Position numbers and translations under genes: made by a program. From Microlunatus lacustris (GTDB taxonomy: Bacteria > Actinomycetota > Actinomycetes > Propionibacteriales > Propionibacteriaceae): a stretch of DNA of 64,000 nucleotides. Numbering within the stretch: position 1 is the stretch's first letter; each line of letters opens with the position of its first letter. A model generated the notes under the pieces. The model was not told the DNA's origin and did no database searches. It saw only the letters and a program-made list of their open reading frames with translations. The stretch covers positions 304,278-368,277 of the forward strand of contig BAAAJN010000005.1 of the NCBI GenBank assembly GCA_039527025.1, in the 5' to 3' direction. This document shows, piece by piece, positions 17,796 through 26,962 of the stretch.

Positions 17796-18251
17796 TCAGA
17801 CCTCCTGGCTGAGCCCGTCCCAGGTCCAGCGCGGCATGGCGACCCGGGGCGGGATGTCCTCGGGCCGTTCGTGGTCGAGCACGTCGGCGACCGCCCACTC
17901 CATGTAGTCCCGCAGCGCGGTCCGCAGCTCGGGGTCGCCAGGCAGCCCGGCATCGTCGGCCGCGGCCACGAAGCAGGCGACGAAGCGGCGGCCCAGGTCG
18001 CTCATGTCGCCGTTGCCGGCATGCATCCGGAGCACGGCGGCGTGGTCGCCGAGCCCGTGCGAGAAGACCGGTGGGCCGCCCAGCACTTCGGCCCAGTAGG
18101 CGGCTAGGCGCTCCACGTGCTCGGGGTTGAGGTCGCTGCGGCTGAACGGGTGGTTCAGCTCGGGGTCAGCCACGCAGCGGGCGTGGTGCGCCCGGGCCAG
18201 GGCGACGAGGGCCGGGAGCCCACCCGCGCGTTCGTAGATCGACGCTCGCAC
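17796..18251 (-). CDS. Truncated hemoglobin-like protein
   Basis: A 151-residue globin of the truncated class. The start SIYERAGGLPALVALARAHHARCVADPELNHPFS matches the family, and HVERLAAYWAEVLGG matches the E-helix region. RMHAGNGDMSDLGRRFVACFVAAADDAGLP carries a His at the expected place of the proximal haem ligand. The likely function is oxygen or nitric oxide handling. The start at GTG 18251 sits directly behind a GAGGAG, too close for ideal spacing, so an upstream start is possible. The C-terminal extension (DIPPRVAMPRWTWDGL) is common in actinobacterial members. Confidence 0.8.
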   Translation of the reverse strand: MRASIYERAGGLPALVALARAHHARCVADPELNHPFSRSDLNPEHVERLAAYWAEVLGGPPVFSHGLGDHAAVLRMHAGNGDMSDLGRRFVACFVAAADDAGLPGDPELRTALRDYMEWAVADVLDHERPEDIPPRVAMPRWTWDGLSQEV

Positions 18252-18289
18252 CTCCTCACTCTGGCACCGCCGGGCGCCGCCCGCCAGGG

Positions 18290-18826
18290 TCAGCGAGGCG
18301 CCACCGGAGGGTCGTCCCCGGCGGCGAGGTCGCGCTGCACCCAGGTCACGTCGTGCCACCCGCCCAGCTTCCAGCCCACCCGGCGGAAGGTGCCGACGGT
18401 GGTGAAGCCGAGGGAGCTGTGCAAGGCGGCGCTGGCCTCGTTGGGCTGGGTCATCCCGGCGGCGACGGTCCGGTAGCCGCGGCCGGCGAGCCGGTCGAGC
18501 AGTACGGCGTAGAGCGCTCGCCCGCCGCCCCGGCCGCGCTGGTCCGGAGCCAGGTACACGCTCACCTCGCAGGCCCACCGATAAGCCGGCCGGGCCTTGA
18601 AGGGGCCGCCGTAGGCGTAGCCGGCAATGACGCCGCTGCCGCGTTCCAGCACCAGCCACGCGTGCTCGGCCTGGGCGGCGGCGATCCGGCGGCCCATCTC
18701 GGCGGCGTCGGGCGGTTCGAGCTCGAAGGTGGCCGTCGTGCTGAGCACGTAGGGGGTGTAGACCGCCGCGCAGGCCGCGGCGTCGGCGGCTGTCGCGTCC
18801 CGCACCATCCCTGCGTCCACGGCCAC
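18290..18826 (-). CDS. GNAT acetyltransferase, phosphinothricin acetyltransferase-like
   Basis: A 178-residue GCN5-related N-acetyltransferase. The acetyl-CoA binding motif is VSVYLAPDQRGRGGGRALYAVLLDRL. The rest matches the Pat/Bar-like subfamily: VYTPYVLSTTATFELEPP near the start, GVIAGYAYGGPFKARPAYRWACEVSVY, and ALHSSLGFTTVGTFRRVGWKLGGWHDVTW. Members acetylate amino-acid analogues such as phosphinothricin or methionine sulfoximine; the true substrate is unknown. It is separated by 38 bases from the globin gene on the same strand. Confidence 0.88.
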   Translation of the reverse strand: MAVDAGMVRDATAADAAACAAVYTPYVLSTTATFELEPPDAAEMGRRIAAAQAEHAWLVLERGSGVIAGYAYGGPFKARPAYRWACEVSVYLAPDQRGRGGGRALYAVLLDRLAGRGYRTVAAGMTQPNEASAALHSSLGFTTVGTFRRVGWKLGGWHDVTWVQRDLAAGDDPPVAPR

Positions 18827-18830
18827 GAGG

Positions 18831-18858
18831 GTAGACCTCGGCCTCGGGCCGGTAGGGT
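18831..18858 (+). promoter_or_regulatory. Possible promoter of tRNA-Met
   Basis: GTAGAC (18831-18836) and TAGGGT (18853-18858) are 16 bases apart. The -10 element ends 12 bases before the tRNA. Weak, pattern only. Confidence 0.35.
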
Positions 18859-18870
18859 GAGGCGTCGCGA

Positions 18871-18944
18871 GGGGCGGTAGCTCAGCCGGTCAGAGCAGGG
18901 GACTCATAATCCCTGGGTCGCGGGTTCGAGCCCCGCCCGCCCCA
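18871..18944 (+). tRNA. tRNA-Met, elongator (anticodon CAT)
   Basis: Acceptor arms GGGGCGG and CCGCCCC pair fully. The anticodon stem GGGGA/TCCCT encloses the loop CTCATAA, giving CAT. The T arm is GCGGG-TTCGAGC-CCCGC and the discriminator is A. The CCA is not encoded. The acceptor end is not of the initiator type. A tRNA-Ile with modified CAT cannot be excluded. Bases 18903-18919 recur inverted at 26963-26979. Confidence 0.93.
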
Positions 18945-19038
18945 CACAACATCAGGCCTGACCAGCGGCACTTATCCGCTTGGTTGGCAGCGGCACCACG
19001 TCGGCTCCCGAGGCAAATGTCCGCAGAATGTCCGCACC

Positions 19039-19185
19039 GAGGTATCGGTGTTCCTCGGGGTGCCGGTGACGACTCTGCACCAGTGGCGCTACCTCGGGCA
19101 GGGCACGACCGCGTTCCGGGTCGGTCGGCATCTGCGGTACGACCCGGCAAGGGTGAAGCGATGGCTGGTCGAGTCGTGCATGGGT
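19039..19185 (+). pseudogene. Relic of excisionase-like helix-turn-helix protein
   Basis: The frame reads EVSVFLGVPVTTLHQWRY, then RVGRHLRYDPARVKRWLVES. This is the standard MerR/excisionase-type DNA-binding fold of about 50 residues that accompanies tyrosine integrases. A GTG at 19048 falls inside the first helix, so the normal N-terminus is missing. The frame stays open after the domain but loses family character. Its place just downstream of tRNA-Met fits the left end of an integrated element. Confidence 0.55.
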
Positions 19186-19676
19186 CGCGGGGTAGCTGTG
19201 CCGGGGAGTGTGTCGAAGCGGCCTGACGACCCGAGTGACGGCGTCCGTACAAGCGGGGACGCTCTACGACGTGAAGGACCGCCAAGCTGCAGGGCCCTGG
19301 CTGCCTGAGCCCGGATGGCATGGAAGACGTCGCTCCTACTGGTCCGACGCACTGCCGATCTCGCCTCTAGTGATGATCAAGGGCCTCGCTGCGCTCGGCC
19401 CGGCGACGCGTGTCCTCGGTCCGCTGCGGGCCGCGCCGCCCGACCTTCCCCCTCGGCGGCCCTTCACCGACGAGACCACCTCGTCGGGCGGACAGCTTCT
19501 TGCCGTGACTCACTTGGAGGTGCTCATCGCTGCCCCGCCGAGCAGCCCACCGCCCCACTCGCGCTTCGACGGGTCATCCTGGCTTCCCTTCGTGGTGAAG
19601 GTGTCGTGAGACCGGCTCTTCACCGTTGAAGGTGTAGAGCCGTCAACGCTTGGGACTCCACGGTCATGCAACAACC

Positions 19677-19705
19677 TTGACCACTCGACCTCGGGCCTCT
19701 AGTTT
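19677..19705 (+). promoter_or_regulatory. Probable promoter of the unknown three-gene operon
   Basis: TTGACC (19677-19682) and TAGTTT (19700-19705) are separated by exactly 17 bases, a good fit to the housekeeping actinobacterial promoter. It lies 119 bases upstream of the first start codon, with no terminator-like hairpin between. Confidence 0.5.
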
Positions 19706-19824
19706 CGAAAGCGCTCCACGCGTCGAGCGCGTCGGCGCGAGGTGCAGACACAGCGACTACTGGCTGCGGCTCACGGGGAACCGCCTGCCCGGCCATGCGT
19801 TCGGGTACAAGGGGAGCCGCCATC

Positions 19825-22800
19825 ATGTCCACACCGGACACCACCAACACCCCCGCTACAGCCGGCACCGCGGCAGCGGGCGCCGCCGACCGGAGCTCTA
19901 GGTCGAGCACATCGCGAGCACGAACCGGCAGCCGCGCACGCAGCAGAACAGCGGAGAGCGCAGGCAACGGAGCAGCCGACGGAGCTACGACGGGAGCTGC
20001 CGCCGCCGTTTCCTCAGCGCCTGTCACCGAGCCGAATCTCTTTGTCGCCGGCTGCGACAAGGTGCTCGAGGCGTGGGGGGTCACCCGCCAGTTCGAGTTC
20101 GGCCAGTTCGTCATGCTGTACCACCGCGAGATGGTGGGCGGAAAAGAGTTCAGCCTACCCGTGATGGTGTTGCCGGACGGCGCGATCAATCAGGTCACCT
20201 CCACGGCTTCGACCTCGGCGGCTTCGACCGGCTCGTCCCCGGTCGGGACCACGCGGGTTGCGACCGGGGCGGCGGCACCCGCCCGCCGTGTCACTACCAA
20301 CGACGGAACCAACGACTTGGCCTGGCTGGACGACGGAACGCGCTCAGCATCCCTCCTTGAGACACTGGGCGGCGTACCTCTGGATCTTCTCGGCCGGGTG
20401 ACCGACCCGGTGGCTCTGCTTGCCCAGAGCCCGGTGGAGAAAATGGTGGCGGACCTGTCTCCGGTGCTGTCTGGAGGCAGTGTCACCGTGGACAGCAAAT
20501 CTCGCTACCCCCAGTTGAACCTAGCGGCTGCCGAAGCGCTCAAGTCCGGGCTCGCGGTCACCGCGCTCGCGACGAACAATCCGGTCCTGGAGGATTCCGA
20601 CCCCGCACAGCATGTGATGGTGCGGCTCATCCCAGAGACCACCCCGGTCACCCTCACCGAGAACGAGATCGACACCGCGCTCGCGACAGGCCAAGTCCTA
20701 CTTCCCCGCGACCAGCGGGTCGCCATCGACTTGGTAGTCGCCGCGTCGCTGCTGTCAGGACAGCCGACCCTGCTCCCGGTTCGGACCGGGACCGGGGAAC
20801 TGCGTCTGTACGACGTGCGTCCCTCCCGGCCGGGCGGCAAGCAGCCCGCGGCGGAGAAGTTCGTCGTGCACCACCTCGGGGCGTTCCTTGTCGACCCTGT
20901 CGTGCCCAGCCTGGACGCCACACCGGTTCGTGTTCAGTTGAACGCGGCCGCCATCCGCGCACTCCGCACCAACAAGTCGGCCACCGTTGCAGTGAACGGG
21001 GTCAACGTCGAGTTTCGGGTCAATGCCGCCGCGATGTCGTCGCGCTCGGCCGCATCGTCGATCGACCGGACGCGCGGCGACCGCGCTCGCGCGTTGCCGT
21101 CCATGGCACGGGCTGCCGCCCAGGCGATCGCGCGCATGGCCCGCGCCGCGCCGCTGCGGGACCTGCCTCGCGGTGGGCCCTTCGAGCCGGGCCTGGACCC
21201 TTTCGACGGAGCCGGCGGCGGGCTCGCGCCTAAGACCGGGGCAACTCCGGACACAAGGCCCGGGCATCCCAGGATGGACGGCGGGTTCACGGACCCGTTC
21301 TGGGATGACGTCGGACTGAGCCTCGACCCGGACGCCGGGCCGTGGCCGGGGCTGGATGGCCCGATACCGGAACTCGAGCTCGACTACGGCTACCTGCACT
21401 GGCTTGAGTGGCTTGAGCGCAACCGCAACCGCAACCGCAACCCGCTGCCGCCGGGATCGTCGGCCGGCACGGCCACTCTCCCTGGGGGATCCGCGAGCGC
21501 TGGGCTCTACCCGAACGTCAAGCCGACCCCGCTGCCCGTCGCGCTGCTGCTGCCGTGGCGGCAGCGGTGGATGTTCGAGGGCTGTTCCCGCGGCAACCTG
21601 CTCTCGTCGATCGCGCTGGCTCCCGGAGAGACCCGCACCATCCGTATGTACAGCTGGGAACGCACCGCCAAGGCGCTCGAGCAGTCCACCGAAACCGAAA
21701 CCGAACTCAGCCAGGATTTCACCTCCACCACCCGGGACACCGAGGATGTGTTCCGCGAGATGACCTCCAGCCAGGACTTCAATGCCCAGGCACACGGCGA
21801 GGTCGACGCCTCCTACAGCACCGGGTTCGCCTCCATCACCGCCGGCGCCGGCGGCTCGCTCCAGAACGGGTCCGCGCTCGAACAGGTATGCCGGGTCACG
21901 TCCTCAACCATGAGCGAGACCGTGCGGCGCGCATCGGCCCGTGTCCGGTCTCGGCGGATTACGAAGATCACCGAGTCCCAGGAGTCCATCCGTGGCGACG
22001 AGGTCATCCGGCAGGTCAACAACCCGAACCGCTGGCACACCCTGACCCTGGATTACTACGAGCAGCTCGCCCACTACACCATCACCACCGCGTTCGTGCC
22101 GGCGAAGGTCAAGACCGTGGTGATGGTGCCGAACCCGCTACGCGGCGTCGTCTTCGACAACCTCACCGTGCGCACCAACGAGACCGCGCTGCGACAGGCT
22201 CTCCTCACCCCTGACCTGGGCGGCGGGTTCGCCGCGGCACGGCTGCTGGCCAGCTACCAGCACGCCTGGGAGGAGGCCGAGCGGACCGCCGCCCGCGCCA
22301 AGGAGGTCGCCGAGCTGGACCGTCAGCGCGTCGAACCGCCGGCCAGCGACACCAACGCGCCCAAAGCCCCCGACAACCCACACAAAACCACTCTCGAGGA
22401 GACCCTCAGCCGAATCAAGACATCCGCTGTCGCCGTCCTTGGCGCCGAGATCAACGCGGCGTTGACTACGATCGCCGTGCACGGCAACGTCACCGCCGAG
22501 ATGCGCAAGAAGGGCCAGATGTGGCTGTGGCGTCGGCTGGTCGAAACCCGCCTCGGTCTCGGGTTCATCAACGCCCTCGCACAGCTGAGGGACGCCACCG
22601 CCAACCCGCTGACCCCCGATCACGCCCGGGCACTCGTCGACGCGATCCCCACCGGGTTTCCGGGCCTGAAAGACCTGCACTCGCTGAAGGACAACGAGAA
22701 GGAAGACGGCGCACTCGCCACCGAGTTCCATGCCCGCATGGGCGCGCCGTGGGACTGGGCCTGGTGGTCCGGCGAAGCCCGCAAGAACGGGCTCTACGAC

Positions 22801-23604
22801 CCCGACGACAACGGCATCGCGGCCGCCTGCGAACGCCTAGTCAAGGTGCTGCGCGACTACGACGCCAAGGAATCCGAGGGCGGCGCGGTCCTGGCCCAGC
22901 AGGAGATGGTGAACAAGGCCAACCAGGAGCAGGCGGCCGCGAACTGGGTGGACAAGCTGGAGATGAAGTACGGGCTCGACGAGATCGCCGACGCCCGCGA
23001 ACGCGAGGACGCGCTGCTGGCCCATCTGAACGGGCACGCCGACTACTACCGGTATGTGCTGTTCCAGGCGCTCCCACCGGGTGAACAGCTGGCCGCGCTC
23101 GCGGCGGCCGCACCGCAGTTGCGGGTTGGGTTCTTCGAACCCCGCGTGGTCGCGCACAGCGGCGAGCTGCTCGCCGTCCCGCTGTCACCGACCGCCAAGA
23201 GCGAGCTGGAGACGCTGGTGAAGGGCATCTCCGACACGCTGAAGAAAGCCGCGGACGAAGCGATCGCGATCGCCGAGGCGATCGAGGCCGACGACGTCAT
23301 CTTGCCCACCCCGGGACTGACCGTGGAGACCTCGCTCGGCGAGTGCAGCGCGGCCGAACCACATCAGGTGTCCCTCAACGAGTTGGAGCTCAAACAGCTT
23401 CGGGCCGCCCTCGCGCTGGACGAGGCGGAGGGCGACCGGCGCGCCAAACAGCTCGCGACCGGCGACCTCACACCCTTCCGGTCCCTAGCGACCCCGCTCG
23501 CGGTGGGCCTGCACCTCCACGACGACAAAGGGGGCGGTACGACCACGGACGGCTCCAACGGCAGCGGCGTTACCCCGTCGTCTCCGTCCGTCACGACCGG
23601 CTGA
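19825..23604 (+). CDS. Large protein of unknown function (gene 1 of three-gene operon)
   Basis: A 1259-residue protein that I cannot assign. The ATG at 19825 has an AGGGGAG site nine bases upstream. Residues 1-75 are Ala/Thr/Ser/Arg-rich and probably disordered. A folded part (about 75-420) is broken by a Ser/Thr linker. A Pro/Gly/Asp-rich linker with an Asn-Arg repeat (NRNRNRNRN, near residue 533) leads to a distinctive region (about 555-790): PWRQRWMFEGCSRGNLL, LAPGETRTIRMYSWERTAKAL, then a long Thr/Ser/Glu alternating stretch and a YEQLAHYTITTAFVPAKVK segment. The last third is helical and charged. There is no signal peptide or clear membrane helix. It is followed 15 bases later by gene 2. 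Confidence 0.85.
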   Translation: MSTPDTTNTPATAGTAAAGAADRSSRSSTSRARTGSRARSRTAESAGNGAADGATTGAAAAVSSAPVTEPNLFVAGCDKVLEAWGVTRQFEFGQFVMLYHREMVGGKEFSLPVMVLPDGAINQVTSTASTSAASTGSSPVGTTRVATGAAAPARRVTTNDGTNDLAWLDDGTRSASLLETLGGVPLDLLGRVTDPVALLAQSPVEKMVADLSPVLSGGSVTVDSKSRYPQLNLAAAEALKSGLAVTALATNNPVLEDSDPAQHVMVRLIPETTPVTLTENEIDTALATGQVLLPRDQRVAIDLVVAASLLSGQPTLLPVRTGTGELRLYDVRPSRPGGKQPAAEKFVVHHLGAFLVDPVVPSLDATPVRVQLNAAAIRALRTNKSATVAVNGVNVEFRVNAAAMSSRSAASSIDRTRGDRARALPSMARAAAQAIARMARAAPLRDLPRGGPFEPGLDPFDGAGGGLAPKTGATPDTRPGHPRMDGGFTDPFWDDVGLSLDPDAGPWPGLDGPIPELELDYGYLHWLEWLERNRNRNRNPLPPGSSAGTATLPGGSASAGLYPNVKPTPLPVALLLPWRQRWMFEGCSRGNLLSSIALAPGETRTIRMYSWERTAKALEQSTETETELSQDFTSTTRDTEDVFREMTSSQDFNAQAHGEVDASYSTGFASITAGAGGSLQNGSALEQVCRVTSSTMSETVRRASARVRSRRITKITESQESIRGDEVIRQVNNPNRWHTLTLDYYEQLAHYTITTAFVPAKVKTVVMVPNPLRGVVFDNLTVRTNETALRQALLTPDLGGGFAAARLLASYQHAWEEAERTAARAKEVAELDRQRVEPPASDTNAPKAPDNPHKTTLEETLSRIKTSAVAVLGAEINAALTTIAVHGNVTAEMRKKGQMWLWRRLVETRLGLGFINALAQLRDATANPLTPDHARALVDAIPTGFPGLKDLHSLKDNEKEDGALATEFHARMGAPWDWAWWSGEARKNGLYDPDDNGIAAACERLVKVLRDYDAKESEGGAVLAQQEMVNKANQEQAAANWVDKLEMKYGLDEIADAREREDALLAHLNGHADYYRYVLFQALPPGEQLAALAAAAPQLRVGFFEPRVVAHSGELLAVPLSPTAKSELETLVKGISDTLKKAADEAIAIAEAIEADDVILPTPGLTVETSLGECSAAEPHQVSLNELELKQLRAALALDEAEGDRRAKQLATGDLTPFRSLATPLAVGLHLHDDKGGGTTTDGSNGSGVTPSSPSVTTG

Positions 23605-23619
23605 CCGCGGGCTGAACCA

Positions 23620-25020
23620 TTGGCACCCACCGACCGGGTGGTGTCGATCTCCTGGACCGACCCCGTCCCTGCTGCCACGAGGCCGGCACCGGCGCGGCCG
23701 GTGGCCCCCCCGCGCACGGTCACCGTCACACTGCCGGCGCTGTCCAAGGATTCGCAGGCGCAGCGGCACGCAGTAAGCAACGACCCGAGAGAGTTGCGTG
23801 ACCTTCTCTCGGTGTACCTCGCCACCGGTGGCTGGCCTGCGGTGCAGGAGGTCTACGAGGCGATCGTGCAGGCGGATCTGCCGATCCCCATCAAGCACGT
23901 CGTCCACGCGGCATACAGCAGCGCCGAAGAACTCGTCGACGACACCCTCCACCAGCTGGTAAAGGTCGACCGACGAGCGCAGGACATCCTCGCCGACGAG
24001 CTCGCCTTGGGTTTGCGCCAGCTCAAGGCCGCCGCGGTCACGTTCGTCCAACCAAACGCCCTCTGGCCGGGCGGCTCACTGGAGGACGTCAGGGTGCTCG
24101 CCAAGCTTGACAAGCACCCATATCGGCGAGGCATCGCCCCCCGGGAAGGCAGCCACTTGGAGGCGTGGAGGCAGCTCCTGGTCGACCTTGACCCGCTGAA
24201 CCGTGCCATCGACGCAGCTGCGGAGGAGTACCGCCCGATCAAAAACTACGAACACGTGCTCACCCCCGAGGCGCTCAAGGAGTACCAGACTCCCGTGCTG
24301 AGGGCGCGCGCGGAGCGCGCGATACGGCTGCGCCGGGACGTGACCCGGTGGCCGCTCCTGGCCTGGCTCACCTGGCTACCCCGCGATCCAAAGCCGCTGG
24401 CACTCATCGACGCCGCCCGGACCGCGATTGCGGTGGCCGCGCGCTCCTGGCTAACGGTTGTGGAGAACTCCGACCTACGCCGCCGTCCTGGTCGCGAGGA
24501 GCTTGAACCGAATCCGGACGCGGCGGAGCGGCGCTGGCGGTCCCGCCGGCTGGCTGCGGACAACCTGGGCCCGGACCCGTTCGCCCGGGGAGCCGGCGGG
24601 GTCTGGGAGTACCCCAGGCTCATCGAACGGGCTCGACGTGACCTCGGGCTGAGCCGCGACCCGGTGGTGACCCACGCGGTGGCTCGGGCCACCAGGACGG
24701 AGGTGCCGCTGTCGTTCACAGCGTTTCTCTTCGTCCTCCAGATCGAGATCGCGATCGGATCCGGGGGGCTCGCGATGCTGCTCGGGGCGCTGCAGTCGTC
24801 CTGGAACCTGATGGCCGTTATGAGCAAGAAGGACAACCTGAAGGCCGCCTACCGGGCCATCCTGGACCCCGCACACTCCCTCGCGATTGAGCCCAGCTCC
24901 ATTCCCGCGATCGGGGCCGCCATCGGCCTGGCCGGCGACCTGCTGCCCGGCTGGAGCGGGGCCGTCGTAGGGGTCGCGGGGTTCGTGACCGAGCAGCTCT
25001 CCGGCACGGAGGGGCAGTAG
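23620..25020 (+). CDS. Protein of unknown function (gene 2 of three-gene operon)
   Basis: A 466-residue protein without recognisable family. The start is uncertain: TTG 23620 gives the longest form but has no good ribosome site; GTG 23638 is an alternative. A Pro-rich N-terminus (residues 10-45) precedes a mainly helical, charged body (DPRELRDLLSVYLATGGW, IKHVVHAAYSSAEELVDD). Towards the C-terminus there are two or three hydrophobic stretches, FTAFLFVLQIEIAIGSGGLAM and GAAIGLAGDLLPGWSGAVVG, which could associate with a membrane. Close spacing on both sides marks it as part of one operon with its neighbours. Confidence 0.8.
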   Translation: MAPTDRVVSISWTDPVPAATRPAPARPVAPPRTVTVTLPALSKDSQAQRHAVSNDPRELRDLLSVYLATGGWPAVQEVYEAIVQADLPIPIKHVVHAAYSSAEELVDDTLHQLVKVDRRAQDILADELALGLRQLKAAAVTFVQPNALWPGGSLEDVRVLAKLDKHPYRRGIAPREGSHLEAWRQLLVDLDPLNRAIDAAAEEYRPIKNYEHVLTPEALKEYQTPVLRARAERAIRLRRDVTRWPLLAWLTWLPRDPKPLALIDAARTAIAVAARSWLTVVENSDLRRRPGREELEPNPDAAERRWRSRRLAADNLGPDPFARGAGGVWEYPRLIERARRDLGLSRDPVVTHAVARATRTEVPLSFTAFLFVLQIEIAIGSGGLAMLLGALQSSWNLMAVMSKKDNLKAAYRAILDPAHSLAIEPSSIPAIGAAIGLAGDLLPGWSGAVVGVAGFVTEQLSGTEGQ

Positions 25021-25022
25021 CA

Positions 25023-26558
25023 ATGACTGTTCTCCCTCTGGCGGCCAAGAAGGTGGCAGGAGCTGCGGACGAGGTGACGCTGCCGAAGTCACAGTCGGTA
25101 GCCGCGGCGGTCAGCGGGGTCCTGGATGATGCCACGTCGGCAATGGATGCCCTGAGCTGGGCCACCCGGATTGGCACCGGGACCAGCGGGCCACTGCTCG
25201 CCTGGGTTCGCGTCTGGCGGGACGCGCTCGACTACGTTCTGGAGTACCCGGCTGCGCCCGGGGTGAGGCAGTTTGCGACCGAGGTCGCCGATCGGCTGGC
25301 CGCGCAGCTGCGCGCCGCCGCGAAGGGCGTTCCCGACAACGTCGGCAAGCAGATGCTCGCCGACGCGGACGCGGTGTTGCGCGTCGCCAAGGCCATCGCC
25401 AAGCCGGCCGCCGCCGTGGTCCCGGACGCCAACAAGGCGGTGAAGCCGTACGCGTCGCTCACCGATCTCGAGCGGCTCGCGGTCGCCGGCGAGCTCGGCC
25501 CCACGTCCGACCAGCTGGTCGCCGCGTTCCGCGAATGGAACGAAGCGTTGCGCTCCTACGGTCTCACCGGAGTCGACCGGTTCGGCAACCCGCAAAGCCT
25601 CGACGCGGCCGGCACCGCCCTGGCCAAGGCGATCCGCGGCGTCTTGGGCAGCAGGAAGGCGGGCAAGCTGGCGAAGCAGGGCGTCGACGTGAAGCCGCCC
25701 GGCATGTACGTCGACGCGATCCTGGTCGCCGTGGACACGCTGCGCCAGACCCAGCCCACCGAGGCCGGAGTCGAGCTGCGCCGAGCGATCCTGCAGGGCC
25801 TGCTCAAGCCACCGACCCCGGAGCTGGGAAGGGTCTTCCGAAACGTCATCGGGCCAGCTGCCGCCGAGCACCCGCACGCCTGGGACAAGCTGGCCAACGT
25901 GCTCGCCGCACTCCCGGTGGTGTCCAAAAGCGACAAGAATGCCGCGAACAGGATCGCGGTCCTGATCTACAAGACGCTCGGGCACCTGGGCGAGCTGGCC
26001 GCCCGCGCGTCCGCGACCTACATTCGCAGCTACCAGGACGCGCTCCGGCACTCAGAATTGCTGGTCGAGGTGCTGAACCATGCCGCGTTCGTCAGGGCCG
26101 GGAAGCCGAAGGACTGGACGCCTCCATTCCAGCTGCGCCTGCCGCAGACCGACCTCCGCGCGCCCGGGGTGACCGGCACCGGGATGCCGCTGTTCGTCGA
26201 CGACGCGATTGCGATTGTGAACACGCAGACCCGGGAGGCGTTCCTCACCTTCACCGCGCAGATGAAGGGCGGCGACGCCTCCAGCGCCGGGCTGTTGGAC
26301 CAGTGGGTCAAGGATCAGATCCGACACCTCACCGGACGGGTCCGCATCGAAAGTGTCGACTACACGCTGCTGTTCAAGCCGTGGGCGGAGATCGCCGCGA
26401 TGGCCGAGGTCACCCGGACCTTCTTCGGCACCACCACCCAGGGCACCCTGTCCCAGCTCGGTGACGACGTGGTGGTGGGCACGCTGCCCACCACCGGTGA
26501 TCAGCTGGCCGCGTTCGCCGAGTGGATCCTGACCCTGGCAGGCAAGATCACGCCCTGA
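25023..26558 (+). CDS. Protein of unknown function (gene 3 of three-gene operon)
   Basis: A 511-residue protein that I do not recognise. The ATG at 25023 lies two bases after the gene 2 stop and has a GGAGGGG site at proper distance. The sequence is helical and Ala/Lys/Leu-rich with segments such as GVRQFATEVADRLAAQLRAAAKG and NKAVKPYASLTDLERLAVAGELG, and no signal peptide or long hydrophobic helix. The last third is more beta-like (PFQLRLPQTDLRAPGVTGTGM, VRIESVDYTLLFKPWAEIAAM). A short hairpin follows the stop. The function is unknown; the conserved linkage with genes 1 and 2 is the main clue. Confidence 0.82.
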   Translation: MTVLPLAAKKVAGAADEVTLPKSQSVAAAVSGVLDDATSAMDALSWATRIGTGTSGPLLAWVRVWRDALDYVLEYPAAPGVRQFATEVADRLAAQLRAAAKGVPDNVGKQMLADADAVLRVAKAIAKPAAAVVPDANKAVKPYASLTDLERLAVAGELGPTSDQLVAAFREWNEALRSYGLTGVDRFGNPQSLDAAGTALAKAIRGVLGSRKAGKLAKQGVDVKPPGMYVDAILVAVDTLRQTQPTEAGVELRRAILQGLLKPPTPELGRVFRNVIGPAAAEHPHAWDKLANVLAALPVVSKSDKNAANRIAVLIYKTLGHLGELAARASATYIRSYQDALRHSELLVEVLNHAAFVRAGKPKDWTPPFQLRLPQTDLRAPGVTGTGMPLFVDDAIAIVNTQTREAFLTFTAQMKGGDASSAGLLDQWVKDQIRHLTGRVRIESVDYTLLFKPWAEIAAMAEVTRTFFGTTTQGTLSQLGDDVVVGTLPTTGDQLAAFAEWILTLAGKITP

Positions 26559-26565
26559 CCGGCCA

Positions 26566-26583
26566 GCTGCCCTGAACGGCAGC
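26566..26583 (+). terminator. Short hairpin after the three-gene operon
   Basis: GCTGCC (26566-26571) and GGCAGC (26578-26583) pair around a 6-nt loop, starting eight bases after the gene 3 stop. A weak terminator candidate. Confidence 0.35.
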
Positions 26584-26652
26584 CTCCCGCTCGTCCCACG
26601 CGCGCCCCTCGTCCGACGCGCGGCCCTGCCGGGGGACTCTGCGGGCTGCTGA

Positions 26653-26937
26653 GGGCTCTTTCGTATGTTTAGTGGCCCTTCCAAGAAGAGGGTGTAGCCC
26701 GGGCTGACGTCGAGACTGGCGCGTCGGTGGCCGGGTAGCGTCGAGGTCTCCCGAGGATGGAAGTTCTCACGCTCACCATCTGGAAGACCTCGCGTGCCTG
26801 ACGCTACCCCGGAGACGGGCTTCGCCCGTCCCGACCTGACCACCTTCAGGCGGCTTGACGAGCCCGGCTTGAAGGTGATCGCGCAGCAACTCGAGCCGAG
26901 ACGGCACGCTCAACATCCCCCCGATCGGCGTCCCTGA
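26653..26937 (+). mobile_element. Probable insertion-sequence relic (ISL3-like left end)
   Basis: A GGGCTCTTTCG sequence at 26653 resembles the GGCTCTT ends of ISL3-family elements. A short frame from GTG 26794 reads PDATPETGFARPDLTTFRRL, then DEPGLKVIAQQLEPRR, similar to the first 40 residues of ISL3-type transposases, and stops at 26937. The rest of the transposase is absent. The identification is from memory of the family and is tentative. Confidence 0.4.
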
Positions 26938-26962
26938 TGTCGGTCACACCGAAGCGGTCACT

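Larger units (their letters stand above)
18945..19824. other. Gene-poor region after tRNA-Met
   Basis: 880 bases without an intact gene. It contains the helix-turn-helix relic and the operon promoter listed separately. The open frames in between (for example around 19208-19609) are Arg/Ser/Pro-rich readings of GC-rich DNA that I do not consider genes. Confidence 0.55.

Noticed and set aside
19208..19629. Overlapping plus-strand frames between tRNA-Met and the three-gene operon
   Set aside because: No start with a ribosome site, no family text, and Arg/Ser/Pro-rich composition typical of non-coding GC-rich DNA.
21418..21444. Tandem AACCGC repeat coding NRNRNR as a possible microsatellite or CRISPR-like repeat
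   Set aside because: It is a short in-frame repeat within a gene; no spacers and no array exist anywhere in the window.
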